Shown here: positions 17,147 through 24,566 of the stretch, piece by piece | Numbering within the stretch: the first letter of the stretch is position 1 | How the letters are laid out: every line of letters starts with the position of its first letter | Origin: Lachnospiraceae bacterium | GTDB taxonomy: Bacteria; Bacillota; Clostridia; Lachnospirales; Lachnospiraceae | Reading direction: 5' to 3' | NCBI GenBank assembly: GCA_017553505.1 | Contig: JAFZLD010000001.1 | Span: 1-64,000 of the forward strand | Length of the DNA stretch: 64,000 nt | Notes under the pieces: generated by a model | What the model was told of the DNA's origin: nothing | Database searches by the model: none | Seen by the model: only the letters and a program-made list of their open reading frames with translations | Made by a program: the position numbers and the translations under genes

Positions 17147-20100
17147 TTAGGCGTTTATCGTTGACACGCCCATATCCTGCTCTTCAAGCACGTCGAGCAC
17201 AACTCTTAAGGTATCAAGTGAAGTGAACATCGTCACATTATTCTCTGTCGCGCAACGTCTGATGGCCGCACCGTCCTCGTAGTGAACGCCCGACAGGATA
17301 GCACGCGTATTGATTACGTAACTTACGCTGCCTGCCTTGATGGCCTCCAAAATCTCGGTACTGCCTTCGCTTAACTTCTTGCGAATCTTGTTCTTTACAC
17401 CGTAGTCGGATAAGTACTTACCGGTGAGTGAAGTAGCCTCGATGTTGAATCCGAGGTCGTAGAATCGCTTGATTAAAGGCATTGCCTCAATCTTGTCTTC
17501 GTCAGCCAGGGATACGATAACCGTGCCGTGAGTGCGAATCTTAACACCCGAAGCCGTGAGAGCCTTATACATGGCTCTGTGAAGCTTCTCATCGTAGCCG
17601 ATAGCCTCACCTGTAGACTTCATCTCGGGCGACAGGTATGAATCCATGCCCTTGAGCTTAAGGAATGAGAATGCGGGCACCTTAACGTAGTATCTGTCAG
17701 ACTTCGGAAGATCCTCGGTGATACCCTGTTCTTTTAAGCTCTGTCCCAACATAACCTTGGTGGCAATATCCGCAAGCATGATGCCTGTAGCCTTGGAAAT
17801 AAAGGGCACGCTTCGTGAAGATCTCGGGTTAACCTCGATGATATAAACGTTGTCCGATTCGTCCACGATAAACTGTATGTTGAAAAGTCCCACGATGCCT
17901 ATGCCGAGGCCTAAGCGCTTCGTGTAATCCAAAATGGTTTCTTTGACCTTATCCGATACGGTAAAGGGCGGGTATACGCTTATGGAGTCGCCGGAGTGAA
18001 TACCCGTACGCTCTACAAGCTCCATGATACCGGGCACGAAAACCTCTTCGCCGTCGCAGATTGCGTCGACTTCGAGCTCCTTACCCATGATGTATTTATC
18101 AACAAGAACAGGTCTGTCCTCATCAACTTCCGCGGCGTTCTTAAGGTAATTCTCCATCTCCGAGGGCTTGGATACTATCTGCATAGCACGTCCACCGAGG
18201 ACAAAAGAAGGTCTTACGAGCACCGGATAACCGATCTTCTCGGCAATCTTGATACCCTCTTCGATACTTGAAGATACATATCCTTCGGGCTTCGGAATCT
18301 TAAGCTCATCTAAGAGCTTCTCAAATAAATCTCTGTCTTCCGCCTTGTCGATAGCCTCAACGCCGGTACCTATAAGCGTTACGCCTTTCTCGTTAAGCGA
18401 TGCCGCAAGGTTGATGGCTGTCTGACCGCCGAGAGACACGATTACACCGTCGGGCTGCTCCATATCGATGATGTTCATAACATTCTCAGTGCAGAGAGGC
18501 TCAAAATAAAGCTTGTCCGCCGTAGTGTAGTCTGTGGATACTGTCTCCGGATTGTTATTGATAATAATCGCCTCGTACCCAAGGCTCTTAATTGTCTTAA
18601 CCGCATGAACCGTCGAGTAGTCAAACTCCACGCCCTGGCCGATTCTGATGGGGCCTGAACCGAGTACGACTATCTTCTTACGATTCTCCACAATAGCTTC
18701 GTTCTCGCGCTCATAAGTCGAGTAGAAGTAAGGAATATAGCTCTTAAACTCCGATGCGCAGGAGTCAATCATCTTAAACACGGGAGTGATACCCTCGCGC
18801 TTACGAAGCTCTTCCACGTAAGTCACAGGCTCGTCCCACTGCCTTGCAATCTCTGAGTCAGGGAAGCCCATACGCTTAGCTTCAAGCAATGTAGCCACGT
18901 CGCCGCGGTTCTCGCGAAGCTTTACTTCCTCGTCGGTAATAAGCTTGAATCTGTCTATAAAGAATCTGTCCATACCGGTAACCGCAGCAATCTCCTCGGA
19001 GGTCACTCCGCGCCTTAAAAGCTCGGCAATTGCGAAGATTCTGGTATCGGTACCTTCTTTGATGAATTCCAAAATGTCGCCGGTTGTTCTTTCGTCAAAC
19101 TTTGAGTCGTCTAAATAGTCATGTCCCGTTTCAAGCGAGCGAATCGCCTTAAGGAAGCTCTCCTCAAAGGTACGGCCCACCGCCATAACCTCACCGGTAG
19201 CCTTCATCTGGGTATTGAGCGAGGGGTTCGCATCCTTAAACTTGTCGAAGGGGAACCTCGGCATCTTCGTAATCACGTAGTCAAGCGCGGGTTCGAAGCA
19301 TGCGGGGGTATTGGCTAGTCTTATTTCGGGAAGCGTAAGTCCCACCGCAATCTTGGCAGAAACCCTGGCGATGGGGTAACCGCTGGCCTTGGAAGCAAGA
19401 GCCGATGAACGTGATACTCGGGGATTAACCTCAATTACGTAGTAGTCCTTGGATTTGGGGTCGAGCGCAAACTGCACGTTACAACCGCCTTCAATCTCCA
19501 AGCGGCGAATAATCTTCAAAGCGCTGTCGCGAAGCATCTGGTAGTCTCTGTTGGTAAGAGTCAGTGACGGGCACACTACCACCGAGTCGCCGGTGTGAAT
19601 TCCGACAGGGTCGATGTTCTCCATGTTGCAGACTACGATAGCGTTGTCGTCGGCGTCGCGGATTACTTCGTACTCGATTTCTTTGTAACCCTTAACACTC
19701 TTCTCGATAAGAGCTTCACTCACGGGGGACAAAGAAAGTGCATTCTTAAGAATCACCTCGTACTCTTCCATGTTGTAGGCGAAGCCGCCGCCGGTACCAC
19801 CTAAGGTAAAAGCAGGGCGCACAACAAGCGGGAAGCCTATGTCTTCCGCCGCTTTCATGCCCTCTTCCATGGTTCTTACTATCTCGGAGTTGATGACGGG
19901 CTCGCCGATTTCTTCGCACATATTCTTAAAGAGCTCGCGGTCTTCGGAGAGCTCTATGCTTGATTTCTTGGTACCAAGGAGGATACAGCCGCATTCTTTT
20001 AACACGCCTTCGTTCACAAGCTCCATGGTAAGGTTAAGACCGGTCTGACCGCCGAGTCCCGCAAGGAGTGCGTCGGGGCGCTCGCGTCTTATAATCTTGG

Positions 20101-20323
20101 CAAGATATTCAACGTTAAGGGGCTCCATATAAACCTTGTCGGCGATGGAGCTGTCGGTCATGATGGTAGCGGGGTTGGAGTTACAGAGGACTACTTCGTA
20201 GCCTTCTTCTTTGAGCGCAAGACAGCCCTGGGTGCCTGCGTAGTCAAATTCAGCCGCCTGACCGATTACGATGGGGCCCGAGCCGATTACAAGTATTTTC
20301 TTAATATCCGTTCGCTTAGGCAT
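17147..20323 (-). CDS. carB: Carbamoyl-phosphate synthase large subunit
   Basis: This 1058-residue protein has the standard duplicated architecture. Two ATP-grasp/synthetase halves begin with ILVIGSGPIVIGQAAEFDY and IVVLGSGPIRIGQGVEFDY. A C-terminal allosteric MGS-like domain (about the last 140 residues) includes SLTGKYLSDYG and YVINT. It makes carbamoyl phosphate for arginine and pyrimidines from ammonia delivered by CarA. The chosen ATG at 20323 has GGAGG nine bases upstream, which is inside the carA end, so the genes overlap by 8 bp. Confidence 0.97.
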   Translation of the reverse strand: MPKRTDIKKILVIGSGPIVIGQAAEFDYAGTQGCLALKEEGYEVVLCNSNPATIMTDSSIADKVYMEPLNVEYLAKIIRRERPDALLAGLGGQTGLNLTMELVNEGVLKECGCILLGTKKSSIELSEDRELFKNMCEEIGEPVINSEIVRTMEEGMKAAEDIGFPLVVRPAFTLGGTGGGFAYNMEEYEVILKNALSLSPVSEALIEKSVKGYKEIEYEVIRDADDNAIVVCNMENIDPVGIHTGDSVVVCPSLTLTNRDYQMLRDSALKIIRRLEIEGGCNVQFALDPKSKDYYVIEVNPRVSRSSALASKASGYPIARVSAKIAVGLTLPEIRLANTPACFEPALDYVITKMPRFPFDKFKDANPSLNTQMKATGEVMAVGRTFEESFLKAIRSLETGHDYLDDSKFDERTTGDILEFIKEGTDTRIFAIAELLRRGVTSEEIAAVTGMDRFFIDRFKLITDEEVKLRENRGDVATLLEAKRMGFPDSEIARQWDEPVTYVEELRKREGITPVFKMIDSCASEFKSYIPYFYSTYERENEAIVENRKKIVVLGSGPIRIGQGVEFDYSTVHAVKTIKSLGYEAIIINNNPETVSTDYTTADKLYFEPLCTENVMNIIDMEQPDGVIVSLGGQTAINLAASLNEKGVTLIGTGVEAIDKAEDRDLFEKLLDELKIPKPEGYVSSSIEEGIKIAEKIGYPVLVRPSFVLGGRAMQIVSKPSEMENYLKNAAEVDEDRPVLVDKYIMGKELEVDAICDGEEVFVPGIMELVERTGIHSGDSISVYPPFTVSDKVKETILDYTKRLGLGIGIVGLFNIQFIVDESDNVYIIEVNPRSSRSVPFISKATGIMLADIATKVMLGQSLKEQGITEDLPKSDRYYVKVPAFSFLKLKGMDSYLSPEMKSTGEAIGYDEKLHRAMYKALTASGVKIRTHGTVIVSLADEDKIEAMPLIKRFYDLGFNIEATSLTGKYLSDYGVKNKIRKKLSEGSTEILEAIKAGSVSYVINTRAILSGVHYEDGAAIRRCATENNVTMFTSLDTLRVVLDVLEEQDMGVSTINA

Positions 20324-21410
20324 TTTTAGCATCCTCCATGTTCTTTATAAATTTGTCAAAGAGGTATCTGCTGTCGTTGGGACCGGGCTTGCTTTCGGGG
20401 TGGTACTGCACGCCGAAAACCTTGTCCTTTTCGCACTCAACGCCCTCGATGGTATTGTCGAGTAGATTCATGTGAGTTGCCTTGAGGTCGGTCTGTTTAA
20501 GACTCTCTTCGTCAACCGCATAGGAGTGGTTCTGGGAAGTAATCTCAATCTTGCCGGTCTCTAAGTTCTTAACCGGATGGTTGCCGCCTCTGTGGCCGAA
20601 CTTAAGCTTGTAAGTCTTGGCGCCGTAGGCAAGGGAAATAAGCTGATGGCCGAGGCAGATTCCGAAGATGGGGTACTTGCCGCGAAGCTCCCTTATGGTC
20701 TCAATGGTTTCTTTGGCATCGGTAGGGTCGCCGGGACCGTTAGACACAAAGATTCCGTCCGGGTGAAGAGCGACGATATCCGAAGCACTCATGTTGTAGG
20801 GTACCACGGTAACGCTGACACCGAGACGGTTTAAGCAATTAACTATATTCATTTTCATACCGCAGTCGATGGCTACCACGCGATACTTGGTGGTCTCTGC
20901 GGGACAAATCTCCCTTTTGGTGCGGGAAGCACGAGTGATTGCGTCTCTGCGATAGGTGAAGTCTTTAAGACGCTGCATACATTCCTGCTCGGGTGTGTCA
21001 ACGTCGGTAATAAGCGATTTAAGGCTTCCTTTCTCTCTGATGATTCGGGTCAGTGCCCTGGTGTCGATTCCCGTAAGACCGGTTATGTTGTAGCGTTTCA
21101 TGGTCTCCTCTAAGGGTTCGGTACACTCGCAGTGATTGGGGGACTCGCTGTAATCCCTTACAATCATAGCATTCATGCCGGGGCGCTTCGACTCAAAGTC
21201 AGCGTCGTTAATTCCGTAATTGCCGATGGAAGGGAACGTCATCACAACCGCCTGATCCGTGTAAGAAGGATCGGACAGAATCTCCTGATATCCCACCATA
21301 GAAGTGTTGAACACAAGCTCGGAAAGCTTGTCCTCCGTTGCGCCAAAGACGAGTCCTTCGAAAACGCTGCCATCTTCCAGCACAAGTTTTTTACGTAGTC
21401 TCTCTGCCAT
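20316..21410 (-). CDS. carA: Carbamoyl-phosphate synthase small subunit
   Basis: The 364-residue glutaminase subunit has an N-terminal CPSase_sm domain (LVLEDGSVFEGLVFG, NTSMVGYQEILSDPSY) and a C-terminal class I amidotransferase. The nucleophile Cys lies in GICLGHQLISLAYG and the His/Glu in VQYHPESKPGP. It passes ammonia to CarB through an internal tunnel. It directly abuts dapL upstream and overlaps carB downstream, indicating one operon. Confidence 0.97.
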   Translation of the reverse strand: MAERLRKKLVLEDGSVFEGLVFGATEDKLSELVFNTSMVGYQEILSDPSYTDQAVVMTFPSIGNYGINDADFESKRPGMNAMIVRDYSESPNHCECTEPLEETMKRYNITGLTGIDTRALTRIIREKGSLKSLITDVDTPEQECMQRLKDFTYRRDAITRASRTKREICPAETTKYRVVAIDCGMKMNIVNCLNRLGVSVTVVPYNMSASDIVALHPDGIFVSNGPGDPTDAKETIETIRELRGKYPIFGICLGHQLISLAYGAKTYKLKFGHRGGNHPVKNLETGKIEITSQNHSYAVDEESLKQTDLKATHMNLLDNTIEGVECEKDKVFGVQYHPESKPGPNDSRYLFDKFIKNMEDAKNA

Positions 21411-22586
21411 TTATAACTCCTTAAGCCTTTGCATCGCGCGTATTGTATCGTTCTTGTCACCGAAAGCCGTGAGTCGGAAGTAGCCTTCGCCGCACTTTCC
21501 GAAGCCTTCGCCCGGAGTGCCTACTACATTGGCCTTGTTAAGTAAGAGGTCAAAGAACTCCCAGCTGCCCATTTCACCCGGCACTTTAAGCCAGATGTAA
21601 GGCGCGTTAACTCCTCCGTAGACCTCGTAGCCCATATCGGTGAGCGCGTTTCTTATTAGTGTAGCATTTTCCATGTATTCTTGCACCTGTTTTTGTACAG
21701 CTTTCATTCCTTCCATGCTGTAAACCGCTTCGCCGGCTCTCTGCACGATGTAAGGAGCTCCGTTATACTTGGTGGCGTGGCGTCTTGCCCAAAGTGCGTT
21801 TAATGATACGCCTTCTTTGACCAGAGCCTTCGGAACTACTGCGTAGCCGAGTCTGAGTCCCGTGAAGCCTGCGTTCTTGGAAAAAGAATGAAGCTCGATA
21901 GCCACTTCTCTCGCGCCTTCGCACTCATATATGGAGTGAGGGATGCCGGGCTCGGTGATGTAAGCCTCGTAAGCAGCATCATATATGATTACAGAGTCGT
22001 TCTTCCTCGCGTAGTCGACGAATTTCTGTAAGTTTTCTTTGGTTATTACCGCGCCGGTGGGGTTGTTGGGGAAACAAAGGTATAGGATGTCGACCTTCTC
22101 GGCGGGAAGCTCGGGCACAAAGCCGTTGTCCTTGGTGCAGGGCATGTAGACGATCTTGCGACCGGCCATGACGTTGGTGTCCGCGTATACGGGGTAGACG
22201 GGGTCGGTCACTGCCACTACGTTGTCCTTGTCAAAGATTTCCTGAATATTGCCGCAGTCGCTCTTGGCGCCGTCGGATACGAAGATTTCATCGGGGCTTA
22301 TTTCGCAACCGCGCTTTCTGTAGTCAACGTCGGCTATGGCATTGCGAAGGAACTCGTAGCCTCTGTCGGGGGCATAGCCTCTGAAGGTTTCTTTCTTGCC
22401 CATCTCGAATACAGCCTTTTCAAGCGCATCCATGATAGGTGTAGCAAGAGGCTTCGTCACATCGCCTATGCCGAGGCGTATGATTTCTTTGTCCGGGTGC
22501 TCGGCGCTGTATTTCTTAACACGCGAAGCTATCTCGGAAAAAAGATAGTTCTCAGATAAATTCAGATAGTCTTTGTTGATCTTCAT
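21411..22586 (-). CDS. dapL: LL-diaminopimelate aminotransferase
   Basis: The 391-residue fold-type I PLP enzyme matches DapL, which converts tetrahydrodipicolinate directly to LL-diaminopimelate. The Schiff-base Lys is in [25 protein letters not shown] is the PLP/substrate loop and [13 protein letters not shown] is characteristic of the family. The next Met inside (22586) has AAGGAG seven bases upstream and is preferred over the Met that touches the site. It directly follows dapF, so both steps from tetrahydrodipicolinate to meso-DAP are together. Confidence 0.94.
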   Translation of the reverse strand: MKINKDYLNLSENYLFSEIASRVKKYSAEHPDKEIIRLGIGDVTKPLATPIMDALEKAVFEMGKKETFRGYAPDRGYEFLRNAIADVDYRKRGCEISPDEIFVSDGAKSDCGNIQEIFDKDNVVAVTDPVYPVYADTNVMAGRKIVYMPCTKDNGFVPELPAEKVDILYLCFPNNPTGAVITKENLQKFVDYARKNDSVIIYDAAYEAYITEPGIPHSIYECEGAREVAIELHSFSKNAGFTGLRLGYAVVPKALVKEGVSLNALWARRHATKYNGAPYIVQRAGEAVYSMEGMKAVQKQVQEYMENATLIRNALTDMGYEVYGGVNAPYIWLKVPGEMGSWEFFDLLLNKANVVGTPGEGFGKCGEGYFRLTAFGDKNDTIRAMQRLKEL

Positions 22587-22598
22587 ACCCATACTCCT

Positions 22599-23471
22599 TT
22601 ATACGCAGGTACAGCCCGTGAACACCTCGCGTGCCGGGCCAGTCATATATATGTGATTGTCAGCTTCGTTCCAATGTATCTTAAGGTCGCCGCCTCTTAC
22701 GTGAACGGTCACCTCTCTGTCGGTCTTGCCGGTGAGCACACCCGCGACGCATGTCGCGCAACAGCCGGTACCGCAGGCGAGGGTCTCGCCCGTACCGCGC
22801 TCCCAAACGCGCATGTTAACGTTGTGGCGGTCTGTAACCTCCACAAATTCTGTATTCACTCTTGCCGGAAAGAATTTATGATTCTCAAACTCGGGGCCGA
22901 AGGAATCAAGAGGCATGTTGGCAAGCTTTCCGCCATAGCCCTTCACAGAATCCATAAATATTACGGCGTGAGGGTTGCCCATGGAAACTCCGGTGAACTC
23001 GGCATAGAGATCGGCTGTGGTTATAGGGACTTTAACAGCCTTGGCGGCTTTTCCCGGAAGCTTCGTAGGAATCTGCGCGGGCTCTAAGATGGGTTCGCCC
23101 ATGTCCACGGAGATTTCTACAGCCTTTCCGTTCTCGGCCGTAACCGTAATGTACTTAACGGCGCCCATGCTCTCGATGGTGAACTTTTCGCCCGTCGCAT
23201 ATCCTCTGTCGTACACAAGCTTAGCCACGCACCTGATGCCGTTACCGCACATCTCACCACGGGAACCGTCAGCGTTATACATCTCCATCTCAAAATCGGC
23301 GATATCCGACTTGTTTACAAAAATCAGTCCATCGCCGCCGACACCGAAATGTCTGTCGCTTATGCTCCTTGCAAGTTTGCTTTTATCGGGGATATAAGGC
23401 TGACCACCTACGCAATCCACATACACGTAGTCGTTACCGCAGCCTTCCATTTTGACGAATTCGAGTTTCAT
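22599..23471 (-). CDS. dapF: Diaminopimelate epimerase
   Basis: The 290-residue enzyme interconverts LL- and meso-diaminopimelate for lysine and peptidoglycan. The two catalytic cysteines are in MCGNGIRC and LACGTGCCAT, and the substrate signature GNDYVYVDC is near the N-terminus. The ATG at 23471 has GAGG eight bases before it. It is the first gene of dapF-dapL-carA-carB-purF and has its own promoter with a leader hairpin. Confidence 0.95.
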   Translation of the reverse strand: MKLEFVKMEGCGNDYVYVDCVGGQPYIPDKSKLARSISDRHFGVGGDGLIFVNKSDIADFEMEMYNADGSRGEMCGNGIRCVAKLVYDRGYATGEKFTIESMGAVKYITVTAENGKAVEISVDMGEPILEPAQIPTKLPGKAAKAVKVPITTADLYAEFTGVSMGNPHAVIFMDSVKGYGGKLANMPLDSFGPEFENHKFFPARVNTEFVEVTDRHNVNMRVWERGTGETLACGTGCCATCVAGVLTGKTDREVTVHVRGGDLKIHWNEADNHIYMTGPAREVFTGCTCV

Positions 23472-23489
23472 TATTGTCACCTCAGGGCA

Positions 23490-23530
23490 GAAGAAAAGGG
23501 CACTTCGACCGTAAATGTCGAAGCGCCCTT
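23490..23530 (-). terminator. dapF leader attenuator
   Basis: AAGGGCGCTTCGAC and GTCGAAGTGCCCTT pair with one G-T wobble around a 7-nt loop and are followed leftward by TTTTCTT. It lies between the dapF promoter and start codon. It shares the GCAA-GGGCGCTT flank with the glnN leader. Confidence 0.78.
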
Positions 23531-23546
23531 GCTTCTTGTTGATAGA

Positions 23547-23575
23547 AATATAAGCCTACAGGTTTCTTTTGTCAA
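23547..23575 (-). promoter_or_regulatory. dapF operon promoter (TTGACA-17-TATATT)
   Basis: Read leftward, TTGACA (23570-23575) and TATATT (23547-23552) are 17 bp apart. It lies just past the antitoxin stop at 23594. The predicted start near 23540 is about ten bases before the leader hairpin. Confidence 0.85.
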
Positions 23576-23593
23576 GACTGATTAAGCAATGAT

Positions 23594-23893
23594 TTACAGA
23601 TTTTTCTTGGGTACAAACTCAATCCTGAGTACCATATCCATCCCTGCTGCCAATCGTTTCAAAAGCTTTAACGAAGGATTTCTGGTTCCGTTCTCAAGCT
23701 TACTGATATCGGCCTGATTGATACCGGTCTTCTCTGCAAGTTCTTTCTGTGTCATGTTCTGAGATGTTCTGGCATCGACAATGGCTCTAATGACATCCAT
23801 CTCAGGCTGTATCGCGTCATACTCCGCTGCGAATTCAGGGTCTTTTAACTGTTCGTCTACAAACTCTTTAAATGTCTTCATTGTTGTCACCAT
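23594..23893 (-). CDS. XRE-family antitoxin (HigA-like)
   Basis: This protein of 95-99 residues has a Cro/CI helix-turn-helix in NMTQKELAEKTGINQADISK and a C-terminal strand (DMVLRIEFVPKK) of the kind used for dimerisation. It overlaps the end of the toxin gene; the start is either the ATG at 23893 or that at 23881. The toxin-first order fits HigBA-type modules. It probably represses its own promoter at 24264-24292, whose spacer contains a palindrome. Confidence 0.85.
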   Translation of the reverse strand: MVTTMKTFKEFVDEQLKDPEFAAEYDAIQPEMDVIRAIVDARTSQNMTQKELAEKTGINQADISKLENGTRNPSLKLLKRLAAGMDMVLRIEFVPKKNL

Positions 23894-24230
23894 ACCTTTT
23901 CAAAAAATCTTTCATGCGAAGCTTCGCGAGTCTTAACTCGCTCTTAGGCGTTTTCTGTTGCTTCTTAACGAATCCGCCTGTAAGTATGATTGTTCGTCCG
24001 ACGTAAAAGAAATAGAGTACTCTCGTTATGTCGGAGCCCTGAATGCAACGAAGTTCAAAAATGCCATCTCCCAAATATTCGCTATATGGCATTCTGAGTT
24101 CATTGCCTTTTTCGCCTAATATGCCGATAAGCCCGGTCATCTTGGCTCGCATCTTCGGATTAAGGGAAAGCAAGAACTCTTCTGCAGGCCGCTTCCCTTT
24201 CTCCGTTTCATAAAAAATAAGCCTAAACAT
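23868..24230 (-). CDS. HigB/RelE-superfamily toxin (phage-derived Gp49-like)
   Basis: The 120-residue basic protein has the pattern of ribosome-dependent mRNA interferases. It begins FRLIFYETEKGKRPAEEFL. LGDGIFELRCIQGSDITRVLYFFYVG and IILTGGFVKKQQKTP follow, carrying the conserved Arg and Lys-rich tail of the Gp49/HigB group. The antitoxin follows with a short overlap. No strong ribosome binding site is seen before the ATG, which may limit toxin synthesis. Confidence 0.85.
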   Translation of the reverse strand: MFRLIFYETEKGKRPAEEFLLSLNPKMRAKMTGLIGILGEKGNELRMPYSEYLGDGIFELRCIQGSDITRVLYFFYVGRTIILTGGFVKKQQKTPKSELRLAKLRMKDFLKRYGDNNEDI

Positions 24231-24263
24231 TCAAATATTTCGTATCTTCCCGGATATAAGTCT

Positions 24264-24292
24264 ATTGTATGGTATATATGCCATATTGTCAA
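24264..24292 (-). promoter_or_regulatory. higBA promoter with operator palindrome
   Basis: Read leftward, TTGACA (24287-24292) and TACAAT (24264-24269) are 17 bp apart. The spacer contains TATGGTATATATGCCATA (24268-24285), an inverted repeat that touches the -10 element. It is placed where an XRE antitoxin would autorepress. Confidence 0.8.
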
Positions 24293-24515
24293 TGTCGATA
24301 TAATAGAATACCCTGCACAAAAATGCAGGGTATCGTAGAAAAGTCTCTTATTTCAGTGTATTATTCATACTTATCCTGCGCCGCCACGAAGACGTGGGTT
24401 ACACCCATCCACGCTACAAATCTTTTCGCCTATAGAGAAGCACTTAGGGACAGGGTCGTGCTTTCTGTTCTTAAACTTTACGGCAAATATAATTAATGGA
24501 ATCAAAAGAAGCACT
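24293..24515. other. Intergenic region between higBA promoter and M56 terminator
   Basis: No convincing gene is present. The one feature is a perfect 10-bp stem, ATACCCTGCA with TGCAGGGTAT (24308-24333), around a 6-nt A-rich loop and without a T-tract. A 75-codon rightward reading frame (24269-24496) has no ribosome binding site and no recognisable content. Confidence 0.5.
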
Positions 24516-24545
24516 TAAAAAGCACTCCTGTCTGCACAGAAGTGC
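24516..24545 (-). terminator. Terminator after the M56 sensor gene
   Basis: GCACTTCTGT pairs with ACAGGAGTGC apart from one mismatch, followed leftward by TTTTT. It lies about 20 bp past the stop of the BlaI/M56 operon. Confidence 0.8.
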
Positions 24546-24566
24546 CTTCTTAAAGCGAATACTTTA

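Noticed and set aside
24269-24496. 75-codon rightward reading frame in an intergenic region
   Set aside because: It has no ribosome binding site, overlaps the higBA promoter and crosses a hairpin; its composition is not protein-like.
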